Below, in pieces: positions 1-7,733 of a stretch of 64,000 nt of DNA; the stretch's first letter is position 1; every line of letters starts with the position of its first letter. The DNA comes from Paenibacillus sp. FSL H7-0331. GTDB lineage: Bacteria; Bacillota; Bacilli; Paenibacillales; NBRC-103111. The notes under the pieces are model-generated. The model worked only from the letters and a program-made list of their open reading frames with translations. It searched no databases and had not been told where the DNA came from. The position numbers and the translations under genes are program-made. The stretch is from assembly GCF_001956045.1 (NCBI RefSeq), contig NZ_MRTH01000029.1:1-64000 (forward strand), given 5' to 3'.

Positions 1-473
1 GCCTGGCGCTCCTGCTCGAATTGTGCCTTCAAGGCTTCTACCGTAATCCCTTTTTCAGCGGCTAGCTTTTCCAGATCCTGACCGCCACCAAAGCCACCAG
101 GGAATCCGCCTTTGCCTCCGTCCTTATTACCACCTCTGGTTCCACGTTCCTGCTCCAGCAGTGCTTTCAGTTCATCGACAGTGATGCCTTTTTCAGCCGC
201 TTGCTTTTCCAGCTTCGCCTGACGCTCCTGCTCCAATTGCACCTTCAAAGCATCAACCGTGATCCCTTTCTCTGCAGCCTGCTTTTCCAAGCTTGCACCA
301 CCTCGGAACCCGCCTTTACTGACATCATCTTTGTTCACTGTATAGGGCTTGGCTACTCCCAGATTCGGATTCGTATTCGTTGTAGTAAGGTCAGCGGCAA
401 ATGCCGATCCCATTGCGCTCAATGCCAGCATAGCCCCAAGTGTTGTTGCAACCAATTTTTTGTTAAGTTTCAT
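1..473 (-). CDS. Secreted tandem-repeat protein, 3' end beyond window
   Basis: Start ATG at 473 follows a GGAGG box at a good distance; the frame stays open to the window edge, so the C-terminus is missing. The 157 visible residues begin with a Sec signal peptide (KK, then a hydrophobic stretch, probable cleavage after AFA near residue 26). The mature part holds three copies of a 23-residue unit, LEKxAAEKGITVxxLKxxxEQER, at about residues 62-84, 88-110 and 134-156. Copies two and three are separated by a Gly/Lys-rich linker (GGFPGGFGGG). The repeats look helical and charged. I do not recognise a family with a known function; extracellular or wall-associated is inference. Not the same operon as the next gene upstream, because a terminator lies between them. 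Confidence 0.8.
   Translation of the reverse strand, partial: MKLNKKLVATTLGAMLALSAMGSAFAADLTTTNTNPNLGVAKPYTVNKDDVSKGGFRGGASLEKQAAEKGITVDALKVQLEQERQAKLEKQAAEKGITVDELKALLEQERGTRGGNKDGGKGGFPGGFGGGQDLEKLAAEKGITVEALKAQFEQERQ
62..412 (-). repeat. Three 23-residue coding repeats inside the secreted protein
   Basis: Three in-frame copies of the unit ending in EQER, at about 222-290, 144-212 and 6-74 on the minus strand (the outermost copy lies just outside this span). DNA similarity between copies is high, with most differences in third positions, which suggests duplication within the gene and continued selection on the protein. Confidence 0.6.
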
Positions 474-606
474 CGTATATTCCTCCATAAGTTTGTATTT
501 GTTGTTTACAAGATCATCTTACCGCGCCTACCTGAATTCACCCTGAGTGAAAACTGTGAGTATCCTGAAATTGCATAAAATGAATACATTCGCTTTGTCT
601 CATATG

Positions 607-653
607 AAAAGCCTCCAATCGCACATCGCAGAAACTGCGCAGGATTGAAGGCC
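607..653 (-). terminator. Intrinsic terminator after the 676-1680 gene
   Basis: On the minus strand a 10-bp stem (611-620 with 643-652, one pair being G-U in the RNA) closes over an inner complementary stretch and is followed by TTTT. It ends the transcript of the lysine-rich secreted protein and separates it from the repeat protein. Confidence 0.7.
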
Positions 654-675
654 TTGTATGATCGCTTATTGTTAT

Positions 676-1680
676 CTAATCTCGTTCAAAGTGCTTACCA
701 TTATCTTTTCCTTTATTAAAATCCTTACCTTTCGCTTTATCTTTATTCTTTTCGTTGTCCTTGTCGTCCTCTTTATCCTGGTTCGAAAGGATTGGTTTCG
801 ACTTGTCAGCAGCAGAAGAGCTTTGCTTCCATTTCACATCCAGCTTCCAATCCACCTTGTCATCCTTCACCTGAAACTGCTCGGCAATTCTTTTCTTCAA
901 AAGCGCTTCAAAAGCTGGTTGCTGCTGTGGCAGTCCTTTGACTAGCTGTTGTATAAACGACTCCGCCGAAGTACCCGTCAAATGTATGCCTGAAAGATCC
1001 TTGCCCTGAATAATAACATCGTTTGCTTTTGCCGAGGGATCTCCACCCTGACGTTTAACTCGGAGAATCAAATCGCGACTTTTCCATTCGATCGATAGTT
1101 TGTCCAGATAAGCTTCATTGTCCTTCGACGTTACCGCGGCGGCATTAGCTGCCCCTGGCGTCGCTGCCACACCCGACGGTGTCGGACTCCCGCTTGCTGC
1201 ACCTGCCGCTGGAGATGTTGCCCCACTACTCGAATCCGGCTTGACAGCTGCGTTCGGGAGCACAGTGGATTCAGTACCAGGCGAAGGCGCTACACCCGCA
1301 TTCCCATCTGCCCCCGTCCCAGCACCAACTGTTCCTGCAGATGACTGCGAGGCTGCAAATTGAGGTGAGGTTGCTTTGATATATGCCACCTGCTCCTTTG
1401 CATTCAATATGATTTCTAGCCCATCTCCAGCTTGAAGCTGCTCTGCTGCTGACTTTTCCATATTCCGATATACCCAGACCGTGGATGACAACGGATATAC
1501 CGTTTCATTTCCCCCTGCGGTGACTACCAGCTTTTTGCCCCCAGGCTCCAGCCGAACAAAGCTGCCCTTCGTTTCTTGTGAAACCTCTGCCGATACCTCT
1601 TGTCCGCCCCAAGCCGTGAATCCATAAATGATCAGTGTTATGCCTAAGCAGGCAGCTATGACCCATGCTAGTTTTCTCAT
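676..1680 (-). CDS. Secreted or anchored protein with A/S/P-rich linker and Lys/Asp tail, unknown function
   Basis: 334 residues; start ATG at 1680 follows AGGAGGATAACG. The N-terminus is an uncleaved or cleaved signal/anchor (residues 5-25 hydrophobic). Residues about 30-105 form a small beta-rich segment (VRLEPGGKKLVVTAGG). About 110-185 is low-complexity Ala/Ser/Pro/Gly. About 190-285 is a second folded region with DKLSIEWKSRDLILRVKR. The last 45 residues are almost only Lys, Asp, Asn, Glu and Gly (KDKAKGKDFNKGKDNGK). The two folded parts joined by a flexible linker suggest an extracytoplasmic protein tied to the membrane; the tail could bind wall polymers or ions, which is inference. I do not recognise the family. 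Confidence 0.75.
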   Translation of the reverse strand: MRKLAWVIAACLGITLIIYGFTAWGGQEVSAEVSQETKGSFVRLEPGGKKLVVTAGGNETVYPLSSTVWVYRNMEKSAAEQLQAGDGLEIILNAKEQVAYIKATSPQFAASQSSAGTVGAGTGADGNAGVAPSPGTESTVLPNAAVKPDSSSGATSPAAGAASGSPTPSGVAATPGAANAAAVTSKDNEAYLDKLSIEWKSRDLILRVKRQGGDPSAKANDVIIQGKDLSGIHLTGTSAESFIQQLVKGLPQQQPAFEALLKKRIAEQFQVKDDKVDWKLDVKWKQSSSAADKSKPILSNQDKEDDKDNEKNKDKAKGKDFNKGKDNGKHFERD

Positions 1681-1827
1681 CGTTATCCTCCTTAGGAGTG
1701 TCGCATCATTTTACGACGTAAGCTTCATCTTGTATCCCCTGTTAAGGGGTACTATAAGATTCGCATCGCGATGAGAAATTAAGGGCCAAAACTTAGACAA
1801 AACGCTCGGTTGTTCAACAGCTGATCC

Positions 1828-2370
1828 CTAATCTACAGCTTCCCAGCGGTGAGCAAAAGCTTGCAGCTTGGGGTGCAGGGACTCCGTTGAAGCGAGCTTG
1901 AAATCGATGCAGAGCCGCAGCTTTTTAATCCAGAATTCGAAGCTATCAAAGCTCGCTGCCGTATTCGCCGTATCCACCGTCATATACACAAAGTAAGGAC
2001 CTGCATACTTCTCCTCCAAAAATCGGAAGGCCGTGTCCATCGGGGTGTATTTTTTGCGACGCCCCTCCCAGCGATCAATCGCCGTATCAACGGGCAGCTC
2101 CATGTTATCCAGCAGTTCCTCCAACTCATCCGTTCTACGGTAAAAGGGTGCAGCTCCCGGCTCGCCCATACGTCGCAAGGTTTCTTCATGCAGCGGATAG
2201 AACACCAGCTTTTTCATTTCTATTCGTGACGCCAAGCTTACAATTCGCACAAGCTGTTGAGCACCACAATCCGCAAAGCTATCGTATACCCACATGGTCC
2301 CTCGTGGACCTTGCCGCTCCTTCTCTGGCTCATACCCAAATGGCACGATACTTGGCTGTTTGACCATCAT
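1828..2370 (-). CDS. Conserved hypothetical protein, cytoplasmic
   Basis: 180 residues, start ATG at 2370 (a second ATG follows directly) behind GAGGAGGAGTC. No signal peptide or membrane segment. It is mixed alpha/beta with many aromatic residues (YVYD-like WVYDSFADC, PYFVYMTVDTANTAAS, FWIKKLRLCIDF). I do not recognise a domain. It lies 88 bases downstream of the DNA glycosylase gene on the same strand and could share its transcript; no function is proposed. Confidence 0.7.
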   Translation of the reverse strand: MMVKQPSIVPFGYEPEKERQGPRGTMWVYDSFADCGAQQLVRIVSLASRIEMKKLVFYPLHEETLRRMGEPGAAPFYRRTDELEELLDNMELPVDTAIDRWEGRRKKYTPMDTAFRFLEEKYAGPYFVYMTVDTANTAASFDSFEFWIKKLRLCIDFKLASTESLHPKLQAFAHRWEAVD

Positions 2371-2458
2371 GACTCCTCCTCAGCGTGTTCCCTTCAAGGA
2401 ACGATTGATTCATAAGCATTCGTCCAAGAAAATAACCCCGTGTAATGAAGCTTATACC

Positions 2459-3007
2459 TTAAGCATCCCCCAATTTACGCCAATCCACCAGCTTATCCTG
2501 TAAAGACATGGCTCTGGCCGGACTTGATGAGGGTAATGTATCGTACGTTATATTGGTGCCGCGCCCTATATTCGTGTCGTTCTCTCGCTTCAACAGCTTT
2601 GGAAGCACCTGCTTGCGATACAGCTGCTCAGCCGCCTTGCCATTAAAGAACACCCGCTCTATGGTTGGGTATTCGTTCAGCAGCAGGATAAAATCATTAG
2701 CCTCCGGCTTCCGTATATCCGCATCAAGACTGCCTTCCCGCTCACAGCCCGCCAGAACATCCCACAGGCCTACACCCTGCTCCAGCGCAAAATCCAACCG
2801 ATCCCTGTATGCAGTTTCTGGCGGTCTTCCTTCACCCCAAATGGCATAGAGCAGCGGCCAAAAATGATTGCGAGGATGCCCATAATACTCCTGCTTGTTC
2901 AAGGAGACTTCACCTGGCATTGAGCCCAAAATCAGTGTGCGACTCGATGCATCGATGATTGGCGGCAATCCCTGCAGTCGATACTCCGAATGACCTGCAG
3001 TTTCCAT
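2459..3007 (-). CDS. DNA-deoxyinosine glycosylase, uracil-DNA glycosylase superfamily family 6
   Basis: 182 residues. Removes hypoxanthine (deaminated adenine) from DNA to start base-excision repair. Visible motifs are the N-terminal LILGSMPGE (the family's SMPG motif), YYGHPRNHFWPLL next to it, and the C-terminal LPSSSPARA loop; all three are typical of the hypoxanthine-DNA glycosylase branch. Start ATG at 3007 is fixed by a perfect AAGGAGGT box seven bases ahead. That start lies inside the preceding EamA gene, giving a 76-base out-of-frame overlap and suggesting translational coupling. Substrate assignment rests on family, not on tests. Confidence 0.85.
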   Translation of the reverse strand: METAGHSEYRLQGLPPIIDASSRTLILGSMPGEVSLNKQEYYGHPRNHFWPLLYAIWGEGRPPETAYRDRLDFALEQGVGLWDVLAGCEREGSLDADIRKPEANDFILLLNEYPTIERVFFNGKAAEQLYRKQVLPKLLKRENDTNIGRGTNITYDTLPSSSPARAMSLQDKLVDWRKLGDA

Positions 3008-3960
3008 GTTATGACCTCCTTACTTTGATCGCTATGAGCTGTGCAGCTCCGACAGGCGCCTATTGCACCTGGCTCACTTAAGCTTCCAATTCTTTGATCC
3101 GAGCCCGCTTCAATCGGCCAATTAAGCAGCAGAATTCCTCCAATAAACATCCCGGCTCCGCTCAAAATATACAACGTGATCCGATCGTGGAAAAATAAAT
3201 AGGACCATGCAATCGTAAATAGTATACTGCTGTTGCTGACAAGGATGGCGACGGTGAAGCTCACCCGTTTCATCGCCTGTGCAAACCAGTTAAAGCTTAA
3301 GCCTGTGATTAAGCCTAAACCGATCAATGCCATGATCCCCCAACCGTTAACCGGTCCCGTCATATGTGCTTGAAAAGGCAGCGGTAACGCCATGAGCACA
3401 GAACACCAGAAAAAGACGGAAAAATTCATTTTTCCTGCATCCATGGACTGGATCAGCATCTTTTGACTGAGCACATGCAGCGCGCTTCCGACGGCTGATA
3501 GCATATACAATACCGTAACCAGCCCATTACTTGTCAGCACCTCGCCAATCGGCAAGCCATTCCAGCTAATCGTCACTACCCCGGCTACACACAAGCCCGC
3601 AGCCATCCAACCGCGCCCTGACACATATTCCTTGAACACAAAGGCCGATATGATCAGCAACAGCACTGTTTGCAGTGGACCAACCAATATATTACCGTAA
3701 GAGGAACCGATCGATAACGCCATATTTTCAAAAAAATAATTGCAGCATTTGCCGATCACACCAATCCAAATCCATTTCATTCCGATATCCAAGCTAAGCC
3801 TGCGATGTCTCAGCAGCAGCCATATCCCCAAAAAGACAATCCCGATCCCGAAGCGGGCAAACGTAATCGTTGTGCTGTCTACCATCGCAGCTGCTGTTTT
3901 TACCAAAATCCCTACAAAACTCCATGACAGTGTAGCCAATATAAGCAGAAAATACCCCAT
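2932..3960 (-). CDS. EamA/DMT-family transporter with extra C-terminal tail
   Basis: 342 residues, ten predicted membrane segments in two EamA halves (about 1-130 and 150-280; e.g. LLILATLSWSFVGILVKTAA, GLVTVLYMLSAVGSALHVLS). Family members export small metabolites or drugs; the substrate is unknown. The last hydrophobic helix ends near residue 282 (IGGILLLNWP). The remaining 60 residues are hydrophilic, Cys- and His-containing and unlike a usual EamA end (about 290-300 residues total); the last 25 are coded inside the glycosylase gene in another frame. This suggests a lost stop codon or a small frameshift, or a real overlap. Start ATG 3960 has only a weak AAAGGAT box. Confidence 0.8.
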   Translation of the reverse strand: MGYFLLILATLSWSFVGILVKTAAAMVDSTTITFARFGIGIVFLGIWLLLRHRRLSLDIGMKWIWIGVIGKCCNYFFENMALSIGSSYGNILVGPLQTVLLLIISAFVFKEYVSGRGWMAAGLCVAGVVTISWNGLPIGEVLTSNGLVTVLYMLSAVGSALHVLSQKMLIQSMDAGKMNFSVFFWCSVLMALPLPFQAHMTGPVNGWGIMALIGLGLITGLSFNWFAQAMKRVSFTVAILVSNSSILFTIAWSYLFFHDRITLYILSGAGMFIGGILLLNWPIEAGSDQRIGSLSEPGAIGACRSCTAHSDQSKEVITWKLQVIRSIDCRDCRQSSMHRVAH

Positions 3961-4016
3961 GATGACATCCGATCCTTTAATATTTAACTACAAGCCCCAT
4001 CCCATGAGGCCTATAT

Positions 4017-4045
4017 ATTGTAGCATAGCTGTATGCGAGGATAAA
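4017..4045 (-). promoter_or_regulatory. Possible sigma-A promoter of the EamA gene
   Basis: Minus strand TTTATC, 17-base spacer ending in TGC, then TACAAT: an extended -10 arrangement about 60 bases upstream of the start codon. Confidence 0.4.
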
Positions 4046-4170
4046 CGGGCTTGTCATCTTTGGTTTTCAAAAAAATTTCAAAAAATTCAAAAATAGAGTG
4101 ATCCAAATCCCGACTTTATACGAATACCAATCAAAGCCAACATGAGCAGCGCGACCAACGGGGGGTTTAG

Positions 4171-4374
4171 ATGAATAAATATTACATTGTATATCGCAAA
4201 AAAATTTTGGCTGGGCCTTTGAGCAAGGACGATGCCATCACCAAGCTATTTGAAATGAGCGCAACCTTTAAAGGGCTGAGGGTCCGTTCCTTCTTTGGAA
4301 AAAGCCAGCCATTGTCGCAAACAGAGGACTCGATGGTAGATGTCACAGACGAGCTTCTAAACCGTATGGAATAA
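4171..4374 (+). CDS. Small orphan protein, 67 residues, unknown
   Basis: ATG at 4171 with GGGGGG five bases upstream, and a strong terminator 40 bases after the stop, so it has the outline of a single-gene unit. The product is basic at the N-terminus (MNKYYIVYRKKILAGPLS) and contains FKGLRVRSFFGKSQP; no signal peptide, no membrane segment, no Cys pairs. I do not recognise it. The opposite strand also has an open frame here but with no ribosome binding site. Confidence 0.55.
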   Translation: MNKYYIVYRKKILAGPLSKDDAITKLFEMSATFKGLRVRSFFGKSQPLSQTEDSMVDVTDELLNRME

Positions 4375-4413
4375 ACTACGACCATCGAAGACAAGGATAT
4401 AGAAACAAAAAAC

Positions 4414-4480
4414 AATCCCCCTGATGACCTGGCAGCGCACTTGGTGTGCCGTTTGCCTGATCATCAGGGGGATTTCTGTT
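4414..4480. terminator. Bidirectional intrinsic terminator
   Basis: Perfect 14-bp inverted repeat (AATCCCCCTGATGA at 4414-4427 with its complement at 4461-4474) with T-rich sequence on both sides. It ends the small plus-strand gene and the convergent minus-strand neopullulanase-GlgC-dehydrogenase run. Confidence 0.85.
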
Positions 4481-4498
4481 TATTCGACTCGCCGCCGC

Positions 4499-5320
4499 TT
4501 ATCCATGGATCAGTGATTCTGCTCCATCAATATAAATCTCGGTACCAGTAATATGTGAGGAGTCGTGGGAAGCCAGGAACAACGCCAGCTGCGCTACTTG
4601 CTCGGCTGACCCCGATTTATGGGCTAGCGGCTGGTCGCCTTCGGGATATTGCACAGGAATTTGGACTTCCTTTAATTCCGGCTTTTTAAATGTATTATCG
4701 TCAATCGAAGTCTCAATTGCACCTGGGCAAATGGCGTTGACACGGATTTTATAACGTGCCAGCTCCAAGGCAGCCATTTTCATAAAAGCTACCTGCCCCG
4801 CCTTACTGGAGGCATAAGCACTGAATCCAATATTCGAAAAAACGCGATTGCCATTAATCGAACTGTTGATCAGAATACTACCGCCGCTTTCTTTCAAATA
4901 AGGAATCGCATATTTGACAGTCAGAAATGTACCTCTGAGGTTGATATCGATTGTTTGCTGCCAATCCTCGACCTCCATATGCTCAATCGAAGTCATCGCA
5001 CCGTTAATCCCGGCATTAGCAAACACAATATCCAAACGACCGTACGTATGCAAAGCCTCTTTATAGGACTCCTCAACATTGTTGGCCTGGGACACATCCG
5101 TATGTATAACGGCAGCTTCACCGCCTGCCGCTATGATCTCATCACGGACTTTATTGGCGTTGTCCAGCGTGCGATCGAACAGGCATATTTTGGCACCATG
5201 ACGCGCCATCAATAAGGCACTGCCCTTACCGATCCCGGATCCGCCTCCCGTTATTACAGCTACCTTGCCCTGCAGCCTCTGCTGTATGCTTTGCTCTAGT
5301 GCGTCGTTCGCATTCATCAT
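4499..5320 (-). CDS. Short-chain dehydrogenase/reductase (SDR)
   Basis: 273 residues from ATG at 5320, chosen because GGAGGG lies eight bases ahead; an in-frame TTG six bases upstream is too close to that box. Classical SDR: TGGGSGIG dinucleotide-binding loop near residue 25, NAG (VFANAGING), catalytic Ser (LINSSINGN), YASSK with Tyr and Lys, and PGAIET after it. Oxidoreductase of NAD(P)H and an unknown alcohol or ketone. An acidic residue (LFDRT) at the end of beta-2 favours NAD over NADP. It follows glgC by 18 bases and is last in that run before a strong terminator. Confidence 0.85.
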   Translation of the reverse strand: MMNANDALEQSIQQRLQGKVAVITGGGSGIGKGSALLMARHGAKICLFDRTLDNANKVRDEIIAAGGEAAVIHTDVSQANNVEESYKEALHTYGRLDIVFANAGINGAMTSIEHMEVEDWQQTIDINLRGTFLTVKYAIPYLKESGGSILINSSINGNRVFSNIGFSAYASSKAGQVAFMKMAALELARYKIRVNAICPGAIETSIDDNTFKKPELKEVQIPVQYPEGDQPLAHKSGSAEQVAQLALFLASHDSSHITGTEIYIDGAESLIHG

Positions 5321-5338
5321 GCACAAATCCCTCCACTA

Positions 5339-6523
5339 TTAGGTTTGTTGAATGTTAAGGGCCGTTGAAGGGGCGAACGCACTCCCTTCGATAACGGCAT
5401 GCGGTGCAATGACTTCGATTTTACCTATACTGCCTTCGATTCGAGTCCCATCCTTGATAATGGCTCCTTCTCCAATAATAGCATAAGCTACATGGACATC
5501 ACGGCCTATTTTCACATTAGGCATAAGCACGCTATTCGCTACCACACTGCCTTCAGCTACCTGAACGCCATAGAATACGACTGTGCGCTGTACGTCGCCA
5601 AGCACCGCATTGTTCCAATGGGAAAGCGAGGAATCGTGCTCGTCTGTCCGTGAGATGGGAGAACGTCCGCTTCCCATATATTGGTCGCGGCTGTAGGTCT
5701 GCCATGCATGAGGATCAGGCTCGAGATGTGGCTCCATATCCTGCTCCAATAAATCCATGTGGGCTTCCCACAAACTATCTACCGTACCCACGTCACGCCA
5801 GTAGCCTTCAAATGGATATGCATACAATTTGCCATCGAGACGCAGCATACGCGGAATAATATCCTTGCCAAAATCATGGCTCGACTTCGGATTTTCCGAA
5901 TCCTCAATAAGCATCTTTCGCAAATACGACCATTTGAATATATAAATCCCCATCGAAGCGAGAGTGCTCTGAGGCTTGGTCGGCTTCTCAACAAAGTTCA
6001 CGATACGCATGCTCTCATCAACCCCGACGATACCAAAACGATGCGCCTCAGCGAGCGGTACCTCCATGACCGACACCGTAGCATCGGCCCCGCTAGCGGT
6101 ATGAACGTCTCTTAGCTTGCGATAATCCATCGAATAAATATGGTCACCGGATAAGATCAACACATCATCCGGGTTGTGATCGTCGATAAAGCTCAGGTTT
6201 TTGTAAATAGCATCGGCTGTTCCCAGATAACCGCACGGGTCCTCGGGAGAAGCCGCCAGCAAAGAAACACCATCCGCATCGGAGCCGTACAAGCCCCAAG
6301 GTTCGCCACCACCTATATGCGTATGCAGCGATTCGGACGCATATTGCGTTAGAACCCCTACAGTATGAATGCCGGAATTCGCACAGTTGCTTAAAGGGAA
6401 ATCGATAATGCGATATTCACCCCCGAAGGGAACGGCAGGCTTAGCCAAATTATTCGTCAAAGGAGAAAGTCTGCGCCCTTCACCTCCTGCAAGAAGCATG
6501 GCAATGCAATCTTTTTTAGACAT
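5339..6523 (-). CDS. glgC: Glucose-1-phosphate adenylyltransferase (ADP-glucose pyrophosphorylase)
   Basis: 394 residues from ATG 6523 (GGAGGG seven bases ahead). Makes ADP-glucose and PPi from ATP and glucose-1-phosphate, the donor for glycogen synthesis. Seen: nucleotide-binding [14 protein letters not shown] (about 10-23), [16 protein letters not shown] (98-105), metal-site GDHIYSMDY (126-134), FVEKP (177-181) and a C-terminal left-handed beta-helix of hexapeptide repeats (about 290-380). Length is close to the usual 380-400. No glgD, glgA, glgB or glgP is next to it, unlike the Bacillus glg operon. Here it sits between a membrane permease and an SDR, downstream of a neopullulanase, so alpha-glucan metabolism is the shared theme. 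Confidence 0.9.
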   Translation of the reverse strand: MSKKDCIAMLLAGGEGRRLSPLTNNLAKPAVPFGGEYRIIDFPLSNCANSGIHTVGVLTQYASESLHTHIGGGEPWGLYGSDADGVSLLAASPEDPCGYLGTADAIYKNLSFIDDHNPDDVLILSGDHIYSMDYRKLRDVHTASGADATVSVMEVPLAEAHRFGIVGVDESMRIVNFVEKPTKPQSTLASMGIYIFKWSYLRKMLIEDSENPKSSHDFGKDIIPRMLRLDGKLYAYPFEGYWRDVGTVDSLWEAHMDLLEQDMEPHLEPDPHAWQTYSRDQYMGSGRSPISRTDEHDSSLSHWNNAVLGDVQRTVVFYGVQVAEGSVVANSVLMPNVKIGRDVHVAYAIIGEGAIIKDGTRIEGSIGKIEVIAPHAVIEGSAFAPSTALNIQQT

Positions 6524-6609
6524 CAATAATCCCTCCCTGTCATAGGTTGTATCTTCTATTAAACGCTCCAGCGCCTAATTGAAACCGCCGACAGCCTTAA
6601 ACCGACTTG

Positions 6610-7680
6610 TTATTCATAGCGAAAAACGAATAGACGATTGATCCTCAGCAAGACAATTTTCACCACCATGTAAACGGGAATTGCTAGTAGCATACCCAGA
6701 ATACCTGCCAAATTTTCACCAACCAGCAGTAATAATACAATCGTCAGCGGATGCACATCCATCCGTTTCCCAAATACATGTGGAGCCAGCAGTGTATCGT
6801 CCAGCTGTTGGGCGACAATAATGAGCAGAGCTACCCACATCATCATCGGGTACGATTGCGTAAAGGCCACGATCAATGCCGGTACCGCACCAATAATGGG
6901 GCCAATGAACGGAATCAGGTTGGTGACGGCAACGATGATTGCGAGGAGCAGCGGATACGGCAGTCCTATGACCAGAAAGCCAACGTAAATCAAAGCACCA
7001 AGACAGACGCTGATAATGATACGACCAATAATATAACCGCTCAGCACACCGTCGATTTCCTCCAGCGTTTCTCGAGCTACATGTGTATACCCCTTGGGCA
7101 GCATCCCTACCACGTTCTCCATCGCTTTGTGTCCACCAATCAACAAATAATACAAAATGATTGGGATCGTCGTAATCAGCAGTAAAATGCTGGTCATAAA
7201 GCTGATCATATTGCTTAAATAGTTAGTTGCATACGTAATCGCATTGTTGACATATTCAGCAATTTTGGTAGAGAGATCCCCATGATCTTTCGTGAAATAA
7301 GCGGCAAGCAGCCGATTTTGCTGCAGCTTTTCAATCTGCACCTTGGTGCTCTCGACCAATTCAGGTACATTCGTAATAAAATTTTGGATTTGGGCTTGCA
7401 GCATCGGGCCGAACGCTACGACAAACAGCACAGTCAGGCTCGTAATGACAAAATAAATCAACAAGGTGCCTACAGCGCGTTTAATACCTTTTTTCTCCAA
7501 AAAGTTAACGAGCGGTCGGATCATATAATATAAAAATCCCGAGATCAAAATCGGCACAAACAAAGTTTGGAACATCATCAGCAGCGGACTAAACAAATAA
7601 CCGACCCGATCCATCAAATTAAAGATGATTAAAACCAGAATAATACCGATACACAACCGAAAAAATTTATTTTGCAGCAT
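6610..7680 (-). CDS. AI-2E family (TqsA/YtvI-like) membrane protein
   Basis: 356 residues from ATG 7680, preceded by GGGAGTGG; the longer frame from 7731 would begin three bases after the neopullulanase stop with no ribosome binding site. About eight membrane segments in the family pattern: two N-terminal pairs, a long periplasmic-type amphipathic region (about 60-150), then hydrophobic hairpins with PYPLLLAIIVAVTNLIPFIGP, the family signature around residue 255. Members include the AI-2 exporter TqsA and Na+/H+ antiporter-like proteins; substrate not predictable. It lies between the neopullulanase (53-base gap) and glgC (86-base gap), same strand. Confidence 0.85.
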   Translation of the reverse strand: MLQNKFFRLCIGIILVLIIFNLMDRVGYLFSPLLMMFQTLFVPILISGFLYYMIRPLVNFLEKKGIKRAVGTLLIYFVITSLTVLFVVAFGPMLQAQIQNFITNVPELVESTKVQIEKLQQNRLLAAYFTKDHGDLSTKIAEYVNNAITYATNYLSNMISFMTSILLLITTIPIILYYLLIGGHKAMENVVGMLPKGYTHVARETLEEIDGVLSGYIIGRIIISVCLGALIYVGFLVIGLPYPLLLAIIVAVTNLIPFIGPIIGAVPALIVAFTQSYPMMMWVALLIIVAQQLDDTLLAPHVFGKRMDVHPLTIVLLLLVGENLAGILGMLLAIPVYMVVKIVLLRINRLFVFRYE

Positions 7681-7733
7681 GATAACCACTCCCGTGCAGT
7701 TGTTAAAAAAAGTAATCGATCCTACTGTCAACG

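Noticed and set aside
658..945. Hydrophobic 95-codon plus-strand ORF
   Set aside because: Complement of the Lys/Asp-rich tail of the minus-strand gene; Lys and Glu codons read as Phe, Leu and Ile.
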